Positions 1 to 6,763 are shown, counted from the first letter of the stretch. The stretch is DNA of 7,833 bases from Fusobacteriaceae bacterium UBA2433 (GCA_002342785.1 DDQV01000089.1:1-7833); one strand, 5' to 3'. Numbers and translations are program-made. The notes: a model not told the origin generated them from the sequence alone.

Positions 1-36
1 CTAACCAAATTATAGAAATATATGGGTTTAAATATT

Positions 37-54
37 TTGTAATTAATATTACAA
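37..54. repeat. Perfect inverted repeat just downstream of the selenium operon
   Basis: TTGTAAT (37-43) and ATTACAA (48-54) form a perfect 7-bp inverted repeat around a 4-base centre, starting 4 bases past the last stop codon of the operon. As RNA on the minus strand it would be a small AT-rich hairpin without a convincing U-tract, so it is at best a weak terminator. The TTGT...ACAA ends with a 4-base centre also resemble redox-regulator (Rex-type) palindromes, but the inner bases differ from that consensus. In such AT-rich DNA chance is a real possibility. Confidence 0.35.
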
Positions 55-58
55 TAAT

Positions 59-331
59 TTAACTCTTAATGTCAAGAACTTCTTTTTTGAAACCTGTTTT
101 TTTAATCAAATAACAACCTGAAAATTCTATATTATTTGTAATTAAAATTTTTATACCTTTGTCATAATCTATTGGATTTATACGAAGTGACAAGCCACAA
201 CTAGATGTTATTTCCCTTGGAACAGGAATTATTCTTATATCTAAATCAACTTCTTTTAATAATTTCTCACTCTTAATAGCCATATGAGTAGATTCAAAGG
301 AAATAAGATTAAATTCTTCTACTTTTTTCAT
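59..331 (-). CDS. DUF3343 family protein (putative Se/S carrier-like)
   Basis: Small soluble protein of 90 residues from the preferred start. I recognise the DUF3343 pattern: an N-terminal FESTHMAIKSEKLL segment (residues 12-25), then IPVPREITSSCGLSLR (35-50) with a conserved-looking Cys45, and a second Cys73. The family is described as a putative selenium/sulfur carrier-like protein and often sits beside yedF and sel genes; its biochemical role is not established. Here it is the last gene of the sel operon, directly after yedF, which supports a part in selenium handling. The start at 331 is preferred over an in-frame ATG at 373: it has AAAAGGGG five bases upstream, and the family begins near this point. 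The longer form would add 14 residues and begin one base after the yedF stop. No transmembrane segment or signal peptide is visible. Confidence 0.85.
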   Translation of the reverse strand: MKKVEEFNLISFESTHMAIKSEKLLKEVDLDIRIIPVPREITSSCGLSLRINPIDYDKGIKILITNNIEFSGCYLIKKTGFKKEVLDIKS

Positions 332-344
332 TTCTTCCCCTTTT
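332..344 (-). promoter_or_regulatory. Ribosome binding site deciding the DUF3343 start
   Basis: AAAAGGGG (344-337) followed by five bases and ATG at 331. The alternative ATG at 373 lies one base past the yedF stop and has no purine-rich site at a proper distance, so it would depend on translational coupling. Confidence 0.6.
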
Positions 345-374
345 GCTCTTTGGTAATTTTTTATAAAAAACATT

Positions 375-968
375 TTATGGTCTTATTAACTTATCTGCAC
401 CTTGTAATCTTTCTGTGATGGTATACATATTGCTAACCTCTCCTACTGCTAATTTATCTGCTAAATTATAGTAGTTAAGACATGTTCCACAAGTTAAAAT
501 TTCTACTCCCATATTTTTTAAAGTTTTTAAATCTTCTAGTGTAGGAGCATCTTCTATAGTTAGTTTGGCCCCACCATTATAAAATAAAACTGTAGTAGGT
601 AAAGTATCCATCTCAGTTAATGTATAGATAAAACCTTTCATCAATACACTTCCTAATTCATCGATACCTTCCCCCATCTTATCTGAAGAGATAGCAACAA
701 CCATTTTTTTATCTGATGTTTCATCACTTAAATCAGTATTAATACTTCCATCGCCCTTAATGATAACAACTTTATATTTATGCTCTTCAATTTTTTCATG
801 ATTAGATTCAAGTTTCATCTCTTTAGCCATTTTTAAAAGATTTTCCATTGAAGATTCATTGTCGACTAACGTTTCTACACTTCCATCGCCCTCTATATTT
901 CTCAATGCTTTTTTAGTTTGAATTACAGGTAATGGACAAGCTAATCCCATAGCGTCTATTTTTATCAA
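375..968 (-). CDS. yedF: Selenium metabolism protein YedF (TusA/SirA-like + DsrE-like)
   Basis: Cytosolic protein of 197 residues with two parts. Residues 1-70 are a TusA/SirA-like domain starting IDAMGLACPLPV, with the CPxP cysteine at Cys11 that carries persulfide sulfur in TusA. After a linker (71-87), residues 88-197 form a DsrE-like domain (KMVVAISSDKMGEG..., FYNGGAKL) with a Cys160-Gly-Thr-Cys163 pair. This architecture matches the YedF family found with selenium genes. A role as selenium/sulfur carrier or donor to SelD is inferred from cysteine placement and operon context; it is not demonstrated by sequence. The gene lies 47 bases after selB and is followed closely by the DUF3343 gene. 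The start is TTG: AAGGAGG (982-976) sits seven bases upstream, and the reading begins immediately before the TusA fold. The next in-frame ATG (codon 7) would cut the first strand. Confidence 0.92.
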   Translation of the reverse strand: MIKIDAMGLACPLPVIQTKKALRNIEGDGSVETLVDNESSMENLLKMAKEMKLESNHEKIEEHKYKVVIIKGDGSINTDLSDETSDKKMVVAISSDKMGEGIDELGSVLMKGFIYTLTEMDTLPTTVLFYNGGAKLTIEDAPTLEDLKTLKNMGVEILTCGTCLNYYNLADKLAVGEVSNMYTITERLQGADKLIRP

Positions 969-982
969 AATTATTCCTCCTT
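969..982 (-). promoter_or_regulatory. Strong ribosome binding site for the TTG start of yedF
   Basis: AAGGAGG (982-976) and a seven-base spacer precede TTG (968-966). The site is near perfect. It fixes a non-AUG start that an ATG-only gene call would move six codons downstream, to the ATG at codon 7. Confidence 0.7.
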
Positions 983-1015
983 ATTTTTTATAATAATTTT
1001 TTTAGTTTAATTTAA

Positions 1016-2917
1016 TTATGAAACTAATATTCTAGTGTTATCGATTCTTTTAGTTACTCCTATTTTATCTGAATGTTCTAAAAAAGCAACTAAATATTTT
1101 CTACTAGTTTCTATCTTAGCTTTTACATCAGGAAGTTTTATCTCTTTACCATCTTGACCTAATTGATTTATTATTGTCATTAATCTATTATAATCTGATT
1201 CTAGAAGGAAAATATCTTTTTCTATAAATTTTAATTTTCCTAATAATACCATCATATCAAAAACTTTTTTTAAATCGTTAGGATTTTCAGCTAATTTGGA
1301 AAGTTCGTCGTATTTAGGAGGTTTATATCCATTATTTTTATAAGTTTTCAAGATTATATCTTTAATTTTTTCTTGATCTTTACTTAATTTTATTTCAAAA
1401 TCGAAAATTGAAACTAAATTGGAATTTACTTTAATAACTTTGTCATCCTCTAATTTTGATAAGATCTCTAAATAATTTTTATTTTTAATTTTTTTAGAGA
1501 AGACTTTATTTCTAAGAGTAGAAGTATTTTCACCTATAAGAAGTGGGTTGTTATTATGAAATTCTTTTAAAAGTTTTAGAAGTTCTATTTGTTTTTCTTC
1601 TAAGAAATTTTTATGGATATATATAGTTTCATTTAAACTTGTTAACTCTAGAACATCTTTATTTGCAATTAATTTTTTTAAAGGTTCTGTAATATCTTCG
1701 GCACTACCAAAATTTAATTTTATCTCTTCAAAAGATGGATACTTAGGACTTAATTCCTCTATCATACTAGATAATTTTATACTGTTATCATTTTTTCCAC
1801 CCTTTAATGTTTCAATTAATTTTTCATCAAATCTTTTAGCTTTAACAGCTAAAGGGTTTAGGATAGTTACTCCTCCAATTGTAAACATAGGGGAATAATT
1901 ACGAAGGATTCCTAAATCTCCAGTGAATCCAACCAATTCTTTTTCTAATATTAATTGAGCATAGCCACTGTCTCCTGCTTTTAATTCCTGTTTATCTAAT
2001 AATTTTATCCTACAAATAATCTCCTTAGTCCCGTGATGGAATCTAACTCTTTGATTATTTTTTAGAACTTTATTATTGGAAGATAGATAATTTATCTCTA
2101 CATCCATAAGTCTAGTTACAGATAAAGAATTAGGAGTAGCTACAACACTTCCCCTTTTTATATCCTCTTTATCTACTCCTGCAAGGTTTATGGCACATCT
2201 ATTTCCGGCACTGAGTGTATTTACACTTACACCATGATTTTGTATTCCTCTAATCTTAGCAGTTCTATCTCCTGGATATATCTGGAGTAGATCTCCTACC
2301 TTTAGATCTTTTCCTTGAGATGTTCCTGTAATTATTGTACCAAATCCCTTTACACTAAAAGATCTATCTACTGACATCCTAAAAACTAATTTTTCTTGTT
2401 CTTCATCTTTAATAGTTTTGACTAATTCTCCCAATGAATGTTTTACTTCTTCATATGAACTTGGATTATTTAGTGATGTTTCAACCATAGAGGTTTTATC
2501 TAAAAAACTTCCTTCTAACTCTTCTTTTATCTGTTGTTTTACTTCTAGTATCCTTTCTTTGCTGGCTTTGTCACATTTAGTGATAACTACAACACCATAA
2601 TGTATCCCTAAAAGTCGAACTATATCAAAATGTTCACGAGTTTGAGGCATGATCCCATCATCAGCAGCGATTACCAACATAACAATATCTATTCCTGTAG
2701 CACCTGCCATCATGTTTTTTACAAATTTTTCATGTCCTGGAACATCTATTATTCCTACTTTTTCTCCATGTAGATTAAGATAACTAAATCCTAAATCTAT
2801 TGAGATCCCTCTTTTTTTTTCTTCAGGCAATCTATCGGTATCTACTCCTGTAAGATTTTTTATTAATGTTGTTTTACCATGGTCTATATGACCTGCAGTT
2901 CCAATTACTATACTCAT
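1016..2917 (-). CDS. selB: Selenocysteine-specific translation elongation factor SelB
   Basis: GTPase of 633 residues that carries Sec-tRNA(Sec) to the ribosome at UGA codons marked by a SECIS hairpin (E. coli SelB is 614). The N-terminal EF-Tu-like G domain shows G1 GHIDHGKT (residues 9-16), the RGISIDLGF switch region (36-44), DVPGH (58-62) and the G4 box TKCD (113-116). Beta-barrel domains follow to about residue 350, then a C-terminal region of winged-helix type (about 370-633) that reads the SECIS loop. It overlaps selA by four bases (ATGA, 2914-2917), so translation is probably coupled. The first codons include a run of nine A (2812-2820) at residues 33-36 (EKKR), which is in frame. The gene looks intact. 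Its presence with selD and selA means that selenocysteine is really inserted in this organism; selC must lie elsewhere. Confidence 0.97.
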   Translation of the reverse strand: MSIVIGTAGHIDHGKTTLIKNLTGVDTDRLPEEKKRGISIDLGFSYLNLHGEKVGIIDVPGHEKFVKNMMAGATGIDIVMLVIAADDGIMPQTREHFDIVRLLGIHYGVVVITKCDKASKERILEVKQQIKEELEGSFLDKTSMVETSLNNPSSYEEVKHSLGELVKTIKDEEQEKLVFRMSVDRSFSVKGFGTIITGTSQGKDLKVGDLLQIYPGDRTAKIRGIQNHGVSVNTLSAGNRCAINLAGVDKEDIKRGSVVATPNSLSVTRLMDVEINYLSSNNKVLKNNQRVRFHHGTKEIICRIKLLDKQELKAGDSGYAQLILEKELVGFTGDLGILRNYSPMFTIGGVTILNPLAVKAKRFDEKLIETLKGGKNDNSIKLSSMIEELSPKYPSFEEIKLNFGSAEDITEPLKKLIANKDVLELTSLNETIYIHKNFLEEKQIELLKLLKEFHNNNPLLIGENTSTLRNKVFSKKIKNKNYLEILSKLEDDKVIKVNSNLVSIFDFEIKLSKDQEKIKDIILKTYKNNGYKPPKYDELSKLAENPNDLKKVFDMMVLLGKLKFIEKDIFLLESDYNRLMTIINQLGQDGKEIKLPDVKAKIETSRKYLVAFLEHSDKIGVTKRIDNTRILVS

Positions 2918-4320
2918 ATTCTATCAATTCCTTTATTTAAAATTTCATAGATCTTTTCTATATCATCTTTATTTAGAGTTTTACAGTCAAAAATTAGTTT
3001 TCCTCCTTGAATCCTTCCAACTATAGAGAGTGGATTATTTCTAAGGTTTTTTTCTAATTGAGTAATACTAAAATCTGTAGAAGATATCGCTACTCCAAAA
3101 CTATCCATAAGTTCTGTAGGCATAGATCCTCCACCAATCATTGCATCAGTTTCAATTAGTTCTACTTCTAAAAATTTTAAAGAATTTAATTTTTCATATA
3201 GAAGATGAGCTCTTTTTTTTACTTCATCTTTTCCTTCAAGGATCATTCTTAAAGTAGGAATATTTTTTATTGCTTTTTCTTCGTCTAAATATTCTTTTAA
3301 AGTAACTTCCAAAGCTGCTATTGTTAACTTACTTACCCTTAAAGTACGTAAAAGATTATTTTTTTTCATCTTTTCAATATATTCTTTTTTTCCAACTATA
3401 ATACCAGCTTGAGGTCCACCTAAAAGTTTATCTCCACTAAATGTAACTATATCTATACCGGCCTTTAAACTTTCTTGAACTGTAGGTTCTTTTTTATATC
3501 CATATTTAGAAAAATCTACTAGGACTCCACTGCCTAAATCTTCAATAGAAATTAATTGATTATCTCTAGCGATATTAGATAGTTCTTCATTTTTAACTTC
3601 CTTAGTAAATCCCATAATTTTATAGTTAGAAGTATGTACCTTTAGAAGAGCTTTAGTTTCAGGAGTGATAGCTTCTAAATAATCTTTTTCATGGGTTCTA
3701 TTTGTTGTTCCTACTTCTAAAAGTTTTGAACCACTATATTTCATTATAGCAGGAATTCGAAAGGAACCTCCAATCTCGACTAATTCTCCTCTAGATACAA
3801 TTACTTCATAGCCTTTAGTTAAAGTATCTAAGACTAATAACACTGCAGCAGCATTATTATTTACTACTAAGGCACTTTCTGCTTTAGTAATTTCGCAAAT
3901 TAACTTTTCGACATGAGCATATCTGCTTCCTCTTTTACCAGTATTTATATCATACTCTAGATTATTATAGTTACTAGCTATACTTACTATATTTTTTACA
4001 CTGCTTTCCATTAATTTAGATCTCCCTAAATTAGTATGAATAATTGTTCCTGTTCCATTGATTACCCTTTTTAAATTTAATTGATTTTTTGATTCAATTA
4101 ATTTTATGATTTTATTTATGATTTTTTTCCTTAAATCATCTTTATCGATTATATCTGTATCAACTAATCTTTTATTTAATATCTCTTCCCTGTAAAATGA
4201 AATTCCTTCCCGAATAGATCTAATTAGAATATTGTACGGAATACTATCTTTATATATTTCTAATTTATCACTTATTAAAAATTCATCTACTTTTGGAAGG
4301 AATGATAATAATTTTTTCAC
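2914..4320 (-). CDS. selA: L-seryl-tRNA(Sec) selenium transferase SelA
   Basis: PLP-dependent enzyme of 468 residues that converts Ser-tRNA(Sec) to Sec-tRNA(Sec) with selenophosphate as donor. Recognisable features, in order: an N-terminal tRNA-binding region (1-80), INGTGTIIHTNLGRSKL (87-103), a Gly-rich ALVVNNNAAAV segment (150-160), EIGGSFRIP (182-190), and the PLP lysine motif FSGDKLLGGPQAG with Lys298 (equivalent to E. coli Lys295). The length fits the bacterial family. Start codon is GTG at 4320, preceded by AAGGGGGA (4335-4328) with a seven-base spacer. selD ends 21 bases upstream and selB overlaps the stop by four bases, so the three core genes form one transcription unit. No frameshift or missing key residue is visible. 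Confidence 0.97.
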   Translation of the reverse strand: MKKLLSFLPKVDEFLISDKLEIYKDSIPYNILIRSIREGISFYREEILNKRLVDTDIIDKDDLRKKIINKIIKLIESKNQLNLKRVINGTGTIIHTNLGRSKLMESSVKNIVSIASNYNNLEYDINTGKRGSRYAHVEKLICEITKAESALVVNNNAAAVLLVLDTLTKGYEVIVSRGELVEIGGSFRIPAIMKYSGSKLLEVGTTNRTHEKDYLEAITPETKALLKVHTSNYKIMGFTKEVKNEELSNIARDNQLISIEDLGSGVLVDFSKYGYKKEPTVQESLKAGIDIVTFSGDKLLGGPQAGIIVGKKEYIEKMKKNNLLRTLRVSKLTIAALEVTLKEYLDEEKAIKNIPTLRMILEGKDEVKKRAHLLYEKLNSLKFLEVELIETDAMIGGGSMPTELMDSFGVAISSTDFSITQLEKNLRNNPLSIVGRIQGGKLIFDCKTLNKDDIEKIYEILNKGIDRI

Positions 4321-4341
4321 TTATATGTCCCCCTTGATTGC

Positions 4342-5364
4342 TTATATAACTTTTATCCTATATGCATCTTTCTTCGTAACCTCTCCAACAAGACTAGATT
4401 TTATATCAAGTTCTTCTAAATCAGTTAAGAGATTATCTGCGTCTTCATTAGCTACACTTATAAGTAATCCACCTGAAGTTTGTGGATCAAATAGTATCTC
4501 TTCCATAGGAAATGAAATGTTTTCTAAAATAACTCTTTCTCCTAGATGTTTTCTATTTTTTTGTCCAGAAGATGTAATTAAAAATTCCTTTGCATATTCA
4601 TAAGCTTCAGCAATATAAGGAACTTTTTTACTATCAATTATAATACTAATTTCATCGTTTAACATCTCTGATAGATGTCCTAAAAATCCAAATCCAGTTA
4701 CGTCTGTACATCCATTTACCTTATATTTTTTCATTTTTTCAGCGGAATATTTATTTAAAGTTTCCATAAGCTTTATAGCTTCCTTATAAGAACGATCATT
4801 TGCTTCTCCCACATTGTGAGCTGTAGTTACAATCCCAATTCCTAAAGGTTTTGTTAATATTAATTTATCTCCTACTTTACATGTGTTGTTAGCTATTATC
4901 TTATCAGGATGAACAACTCCAGTTATAGATAACCCATATTTTGGATTTTCATCATTGATTGAATGTCCTCCACTTAAGATACCACCTGATTCCATTACTT
5001 TTTCAGCTCCACCACGTAAAATTTCACCTAAGATATTAGGATCTAATTTTTCAGGGAAGCAAACTATATTTAAAGCTGTAAGAACTTCTCCACCCATTGC
5101 GTAGACATCACTAAGAGCATTAGCTGCTGCGATCTTTCCATATGTATATGGATCTTCAACTATGGGAGTAAAAAAATCTAACGTTTGAATTAAAGCCATA
5201 TCCTCGCTTACTTTATATACTGCAGCATCATCGGCACTATCAAATCCAATAAGGAGATTTTTATTATATGCTTTTGGGATATGAGTTAACACTTTAGATA
5301 GAACACCCGGTCCTATTTTAGAAGTTCAGCCTCCACCACTACAAAATTTTTTAAAATTATCCAT
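4342..5364 (-). CDS. selD: Selenophosphate synthetase SelD, itself a selenoprotein (Sec13)
   Basis: Makes selenophosphate from ATP and selenide, the donor for SelA. Full length is 340 residues (E. coli 347) if the UGA at 5326-5328 is read as selenocysteine. The N-terminus from 5364 reads MDNFKKFCSGGG-Sec-TSKIGPGVL. This aligns with the E. coli GAGCGCKISP site: Sec13 replaces catalytic Cys17, Lys16 matches Lys20, and Ser15 stands where the second Cys is. The fold continues with GFDSADDAAVY (40-51), an AANALSDVYAMGG segment, GGHS, and FDPQTSGGLL near the C-terminus. GGGAGGT (5377-5371) lies six bases before ATG 5364. The GTG at 5292 (codon 25) has no good binding site and would give an enzyme without its active site, so it is not the start. 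First gene of the sel operon. The Sec reading is a family-based inference backed by alignment, SECIS and neighbours. Confidence 0.95.
5291..5325 (-). promoter_or_regulatory. Bacterial SECIS-like hairpin after the selD UGA codon
   Basis: Immediately after UGA (5328-5326) the RNA can fold. ACUU (5325-5322) pairs with AAGU (5294-5291). An asymmetric internal loop (CUAAA / CUA) follows, then an upper stem AUAGGAC (5316-5310) paired with GUUCUAU (5304-5298, one G-U pair). The loop is CGGGU, with the G-U that SelB recognises in known bacterial SECIS loops. The loop begins 17 bases past the UGA, within the usual range. The pairing was done by eye, without energies. Confidence 0.75.
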
Positions 5365-5377
5365 TTTATTACCTCCC
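5365..5377 (-). promoter_or_regulatory. Ribosome binding site deciding the selD start upstream of the UGA
   Basis: GGGAGGT (5377-5371), a six-base spacer and ATG at 5364. It is the only strong site at this end of selD, and it lies upstream of the in-frame UGA, which argues that the UGA is read through. Confidence 0.8.
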
Positions 5378-5388
5378 ATTTTTTTTTA

Positions 5389-5417
5389 ATTTTAACATTT
5401 TTTCCATGTTAATTCAA
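5389..5417 (-). promoter_or_regulatory. sigma70-type promoter of the selenium operon
   Basis: On the minus strand, TTGAAT (5417-5412) and TAAAAT (5394-5389) are separated by exactly 17 bases. Transcription would start near 5382, leaving a leader of about 18 bases that contains the selD ribosome binding site. It lies just past the msrAB terminator, so the operon probably has its own start. Confidence 0.65.
5392..5412. repeat. Perfect palindrome inside the sel promoter (candidate operator)
   Basis: TTAACAT (5392-5398), seven bases, ATGTTAA (5406-5412): a perfect 7-7-7 inverted repeat that spans the spacer and overlaps the edges of the -35 and -10 boxes. The position suits a repressor site. I do not recognise it as the site of a particular regulator. 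Confidence 0.5.
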
Positions 5418-5442
5418 TGTAAGAGTATAAGATGAACCTAAT

Positions 5443-5493
5443 AAAAAAAGGAAAGGAGGGAATAATAAATATTCAACCTCCTAACCTTTCCTT
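5443..5493 (-). terminator. Rho-independent terminator of msrAB
   Basis: On the minus strand, AAGGAAAGG (5493-5485) pairs with CCTTTCCTT (5456-5448) over 9 bp. After a two-base TT bulge, AGG pairs with CCT. The stem ends in a run of seven T (5449-5443). It begins 43 bases past the msrAB stop and separates msrAB from the sel operon. The plus strand has no T-run after the stem, so it acts in one direction. Confidence 0.85.
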
Positions 5494-5536
5494 AATAAAA
5501 AATAATTTTAAAAGATATAAAGACTTATTTTAAAAC

Positions 5537-6142
5537 TTATTCACTCTCAAATAATTTTTTAAATTCTCCATACCCCTCTTCTTCTAACTTTTCTACAGAG
5601 ATAAATTTAAGAGATGCTGAGTTTAAACAATATCTAAGTCCAGTAGGTTCTGGACCGTCATTAAATAGATGACCTAGATGAGAATCCCCAGTTTTACTCC
5701 TAACTTCTGTTCTTTTTTGAAAAAGCTTGGTATCATCTTTTTCAATTATATTTTCTGGAACTAATGGTTTAGTAAAACTAGGCCATCCTGTTCCAGATTT
5801 ATATTTATCTTTTGAACTAAAAAGTACTTCTCCAGAAACTATATCTACATAGATTCCCTCTTTTTTATTATCCCAATATTCATTTTTAAAAGGTGGTTCT
5901 GTAAACTCTTCTTGTGTTACTTTGAATTCCAAATCCGTTAATTTTTTTTTCAATTCATACCTCCCCCAGTTTTTCCTGTTTTTTCCCCAAATTTCATCTA
6001 AAAACTTATCCCTTCCAGACCTACTTCTATAGTATTTATATCTTACAGTATTTTTTTTATAGTAATCCTGATGATATTCTTCAGCCTTATAAAAAAAAGT
6101 AGCCGGCAATATAGGAGTAATTATTTTATCTCTAAAGACCAT
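5537..6142 (-). CDS. msrAB: MsrAB, C-terminal frame: end of MsrA plus the MsrB domain
   Basis: This frame begins with the end of MsrA (ILPATFFYKAEEYHQDYYKKN, residues 11-31 counted from the ATG at 6142) and continues into MsrB, which reduces methionine-R-sulfoxide. MsrB marks are NEYWDNKKEGIYVDIVSGE (87-105), GTGWPSF (117-123), GDSHLGHLF (152-160) and the catalytic cysteine in RYCLN (Cys172). The CxxC pairs that bind zinc in many MsrB proteins are absent. It has no start of its own that I can support: the ATG at 6142 lacks a binding site, and the frame stays open upstream (EAEISKINLEKR) to the A-run at 6179-6187, where it joins the MsrA part. With one A removed, the two frames make a 337-residue MsrAB with MsrB Cys at 308. 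It ends before a strong terminator. Confidence 0.85.
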   Translation of the reverse strand: MVFRDKIITPILPATFFYKAEEYHQDYYKKNTVRYKYYRSRSGRDKFLDEIWGKNRKNWGRYELKKKLTDLEFKVTQEEFTEPPFKNEYWDNKKEGIYVDIVSGEVLFSSKDKYKSGTGWPSFTKPLVPENIIEKDDTKLFQKRTEVRSKTGDSHLGHLFNDGPEPTGLRYCLNSASLKFISVEKLEEEGYGEFKKLFESE

Positions 6143-6161
6143 TCTTTTTTCTAAATTTATT

Positions 6162-6551
6162 TTAGATATTTCTGCTTCTTTTTTTTTGTAATTCGTTTAA
6201 ATAAAAAATTGCTGTAGTATATTCATCTCCTCTATCTACAAATTGGCCACCTGGGTCTGTAGGATCTATTTGTTTCCAATAAATATCTAGGAGTTGATTA
6301 TAGGTGATTTCAAGTGGATTATATAAGATTTCTACAACTTCAACATGTCCTCCTGAACCATAATTTTTATAGTTAGGGTTGCTAGTTGTACCACCTGTAT
6401 ATCCAGAGATTACAGATTTTACACCTTTCATCTTTTCAAATGGATGTTCCATACACCAAAAACATCCTCCGGCAAAAATTGCTTTTTCATATTGAGCACC
6501 ATAGAGGGTAAAACTCATTGAAATAATCAACATTATTATAAATTTTTTCAT
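6162..6551 (-). CDS. msrAB: MsrAB, N-terminal frame: exported peptide methionine-S-sulfoxide reductase, frameshifted
   Basis: N-terminal 129 residues of a fused methionine sulfoxide reductase that repairs oxidised methionines. MKK plus a hydrophobic stretch (4-16) and a LYGA site (16-19) look like a Sec signal peptide without a lipobox, so the enzyme probably works outside the cytoplasm. The MsrA domain shows GGCFWC with catalytic Cys30, GYTGG (50-54), GHVEVVEI (69-76) and DPTDPGGQFVDRGDEYTTAIF (97-116). After QKK the frame runs into RSRNI and a stop. Removing one A from the nine-A run gives QKKEAEISKI and continues into the MsrB frame, so this is a broken or slippage-dependent gene and not a short MsrA. 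AAAGGAG upstream supports the start at 6551. Its neighbours do not suggest a partner such as ccdA or a thioredoxin. Confidence 0.88.
   Translation of the reverse strand: MKKFIIMLIISMSFTLYGAQYEKAIFAGGCFWCMEHPFEKMKGVKSVISGYTGGTTSNPNYKNYGSGGHVEVVEILYNPLEITYNQLLDIYWKQIDPTDPGGQFVDRGDEYTTAIFYLNELQKKRSRNI
6179..6187 (-). other. Nine-A run where the msrAB frame shifts
   Basis: The coding strand has nine A between CA and GAAGCAG. Reading all nine gives a stop six codons later (6164-6162). Eight A would keep MsrA and MsrB in one frame. A similar nine-A run in selB (2812-2820) is in frame, so such runs are tolerated in this genome. Mutation, phase-variable slippage, transcriptional slippage and sequencing error all remain possible. 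Confidence 0.85.
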
Positions 6552-6601
6552 AAATATCTTCTCCTTTAATAATATCGCAAATAATTTAATTAATTAACTA
6601 T

Positions 6602-6607
6602 ATTATA
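6602..6607 (-). promoter_or_regulatory. Possible -10 box of msrAB
   Basis: TATAAT on the minus strand about 50 bases before the msrAB start. No good -35 box is found 16-18 bases upstream (TTTATT at best). In this AT-rich stretch the match could be chance. Confidence 0.3.
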
Positions 6608-6673
6608 TTACATACCAAAAATAAATAAAAAAACCTTTAAAATCATAAATTTATTTAAACTATAAAATTTTAT

Positions 6674-6702
6674 TTTAAAGAAATTGATCTATGTTCTTTA
6701 AA
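6674..6702. repeat. Inverted repeat in the divergent msrAB / tRNA intergenic region
   Basis: TTTAAAGAA (6674-6682) and TTCTTTAAA (6694-6702) form a perfect 9-bp inverted repeat around 11 bases. It lies between the divergent msrAB and tRNA-Leu units. It could be a regulator site for msrAB or a hairpin; no U-tract follows directly. I do not match it to a known operator. The rest of 6552-6763 is AT-rich and holds no gene I can see. Confidence 0.35.
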
Positions 6703-6763
6703 GAGATTTTTATTAAAAGTTGTGTCTATATTGAAAAAGCATAATATATAATTTAAAAAAAAC

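Noticed and set aside
2418..2600. Plus-strand open frame of 60 codons
   Set aside because: It lies wholly inside selB on the other strand, has low-complexity Ser/Leu content and resembles no protein I know.
2812..2820. Nine-A run in selB as a second frameshift
   Set aside because: The frame across it (PEEKKRGIS) is continuous and matches the SelB switch region, so no shift is present.
4232..4603. Plus-strand open frame of 123 codons
   Set aside because: It lies opposite the selA start and the end of selD, with a Ser/Phe-rich composition typical of antisense frames in AT-rich genes.
4342..5292. selD starting at the GTG at 5292
   Set aside because: It has no good ribosome binding site and removes the catalytic residue and Lys16. 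The ATG at 5364 with GGGAGGT and a SECIS-framed UGA explains the region far better.
5537..6142. A separate stand-alone msrB gene starting at ATG 6142
   Set aside because: No ribosome binding site precedes it, its first residues are the end of MsrA, and the frame is open upstream to the nine-A run.
6162..6551. MsrA as a selenoprotein
   Set aside because: The catalytic position is a normal Cys codon (Cys30 in GGCFWC), and no in-frame UGA is needed to complete the domain; only the A-run frameshift is.
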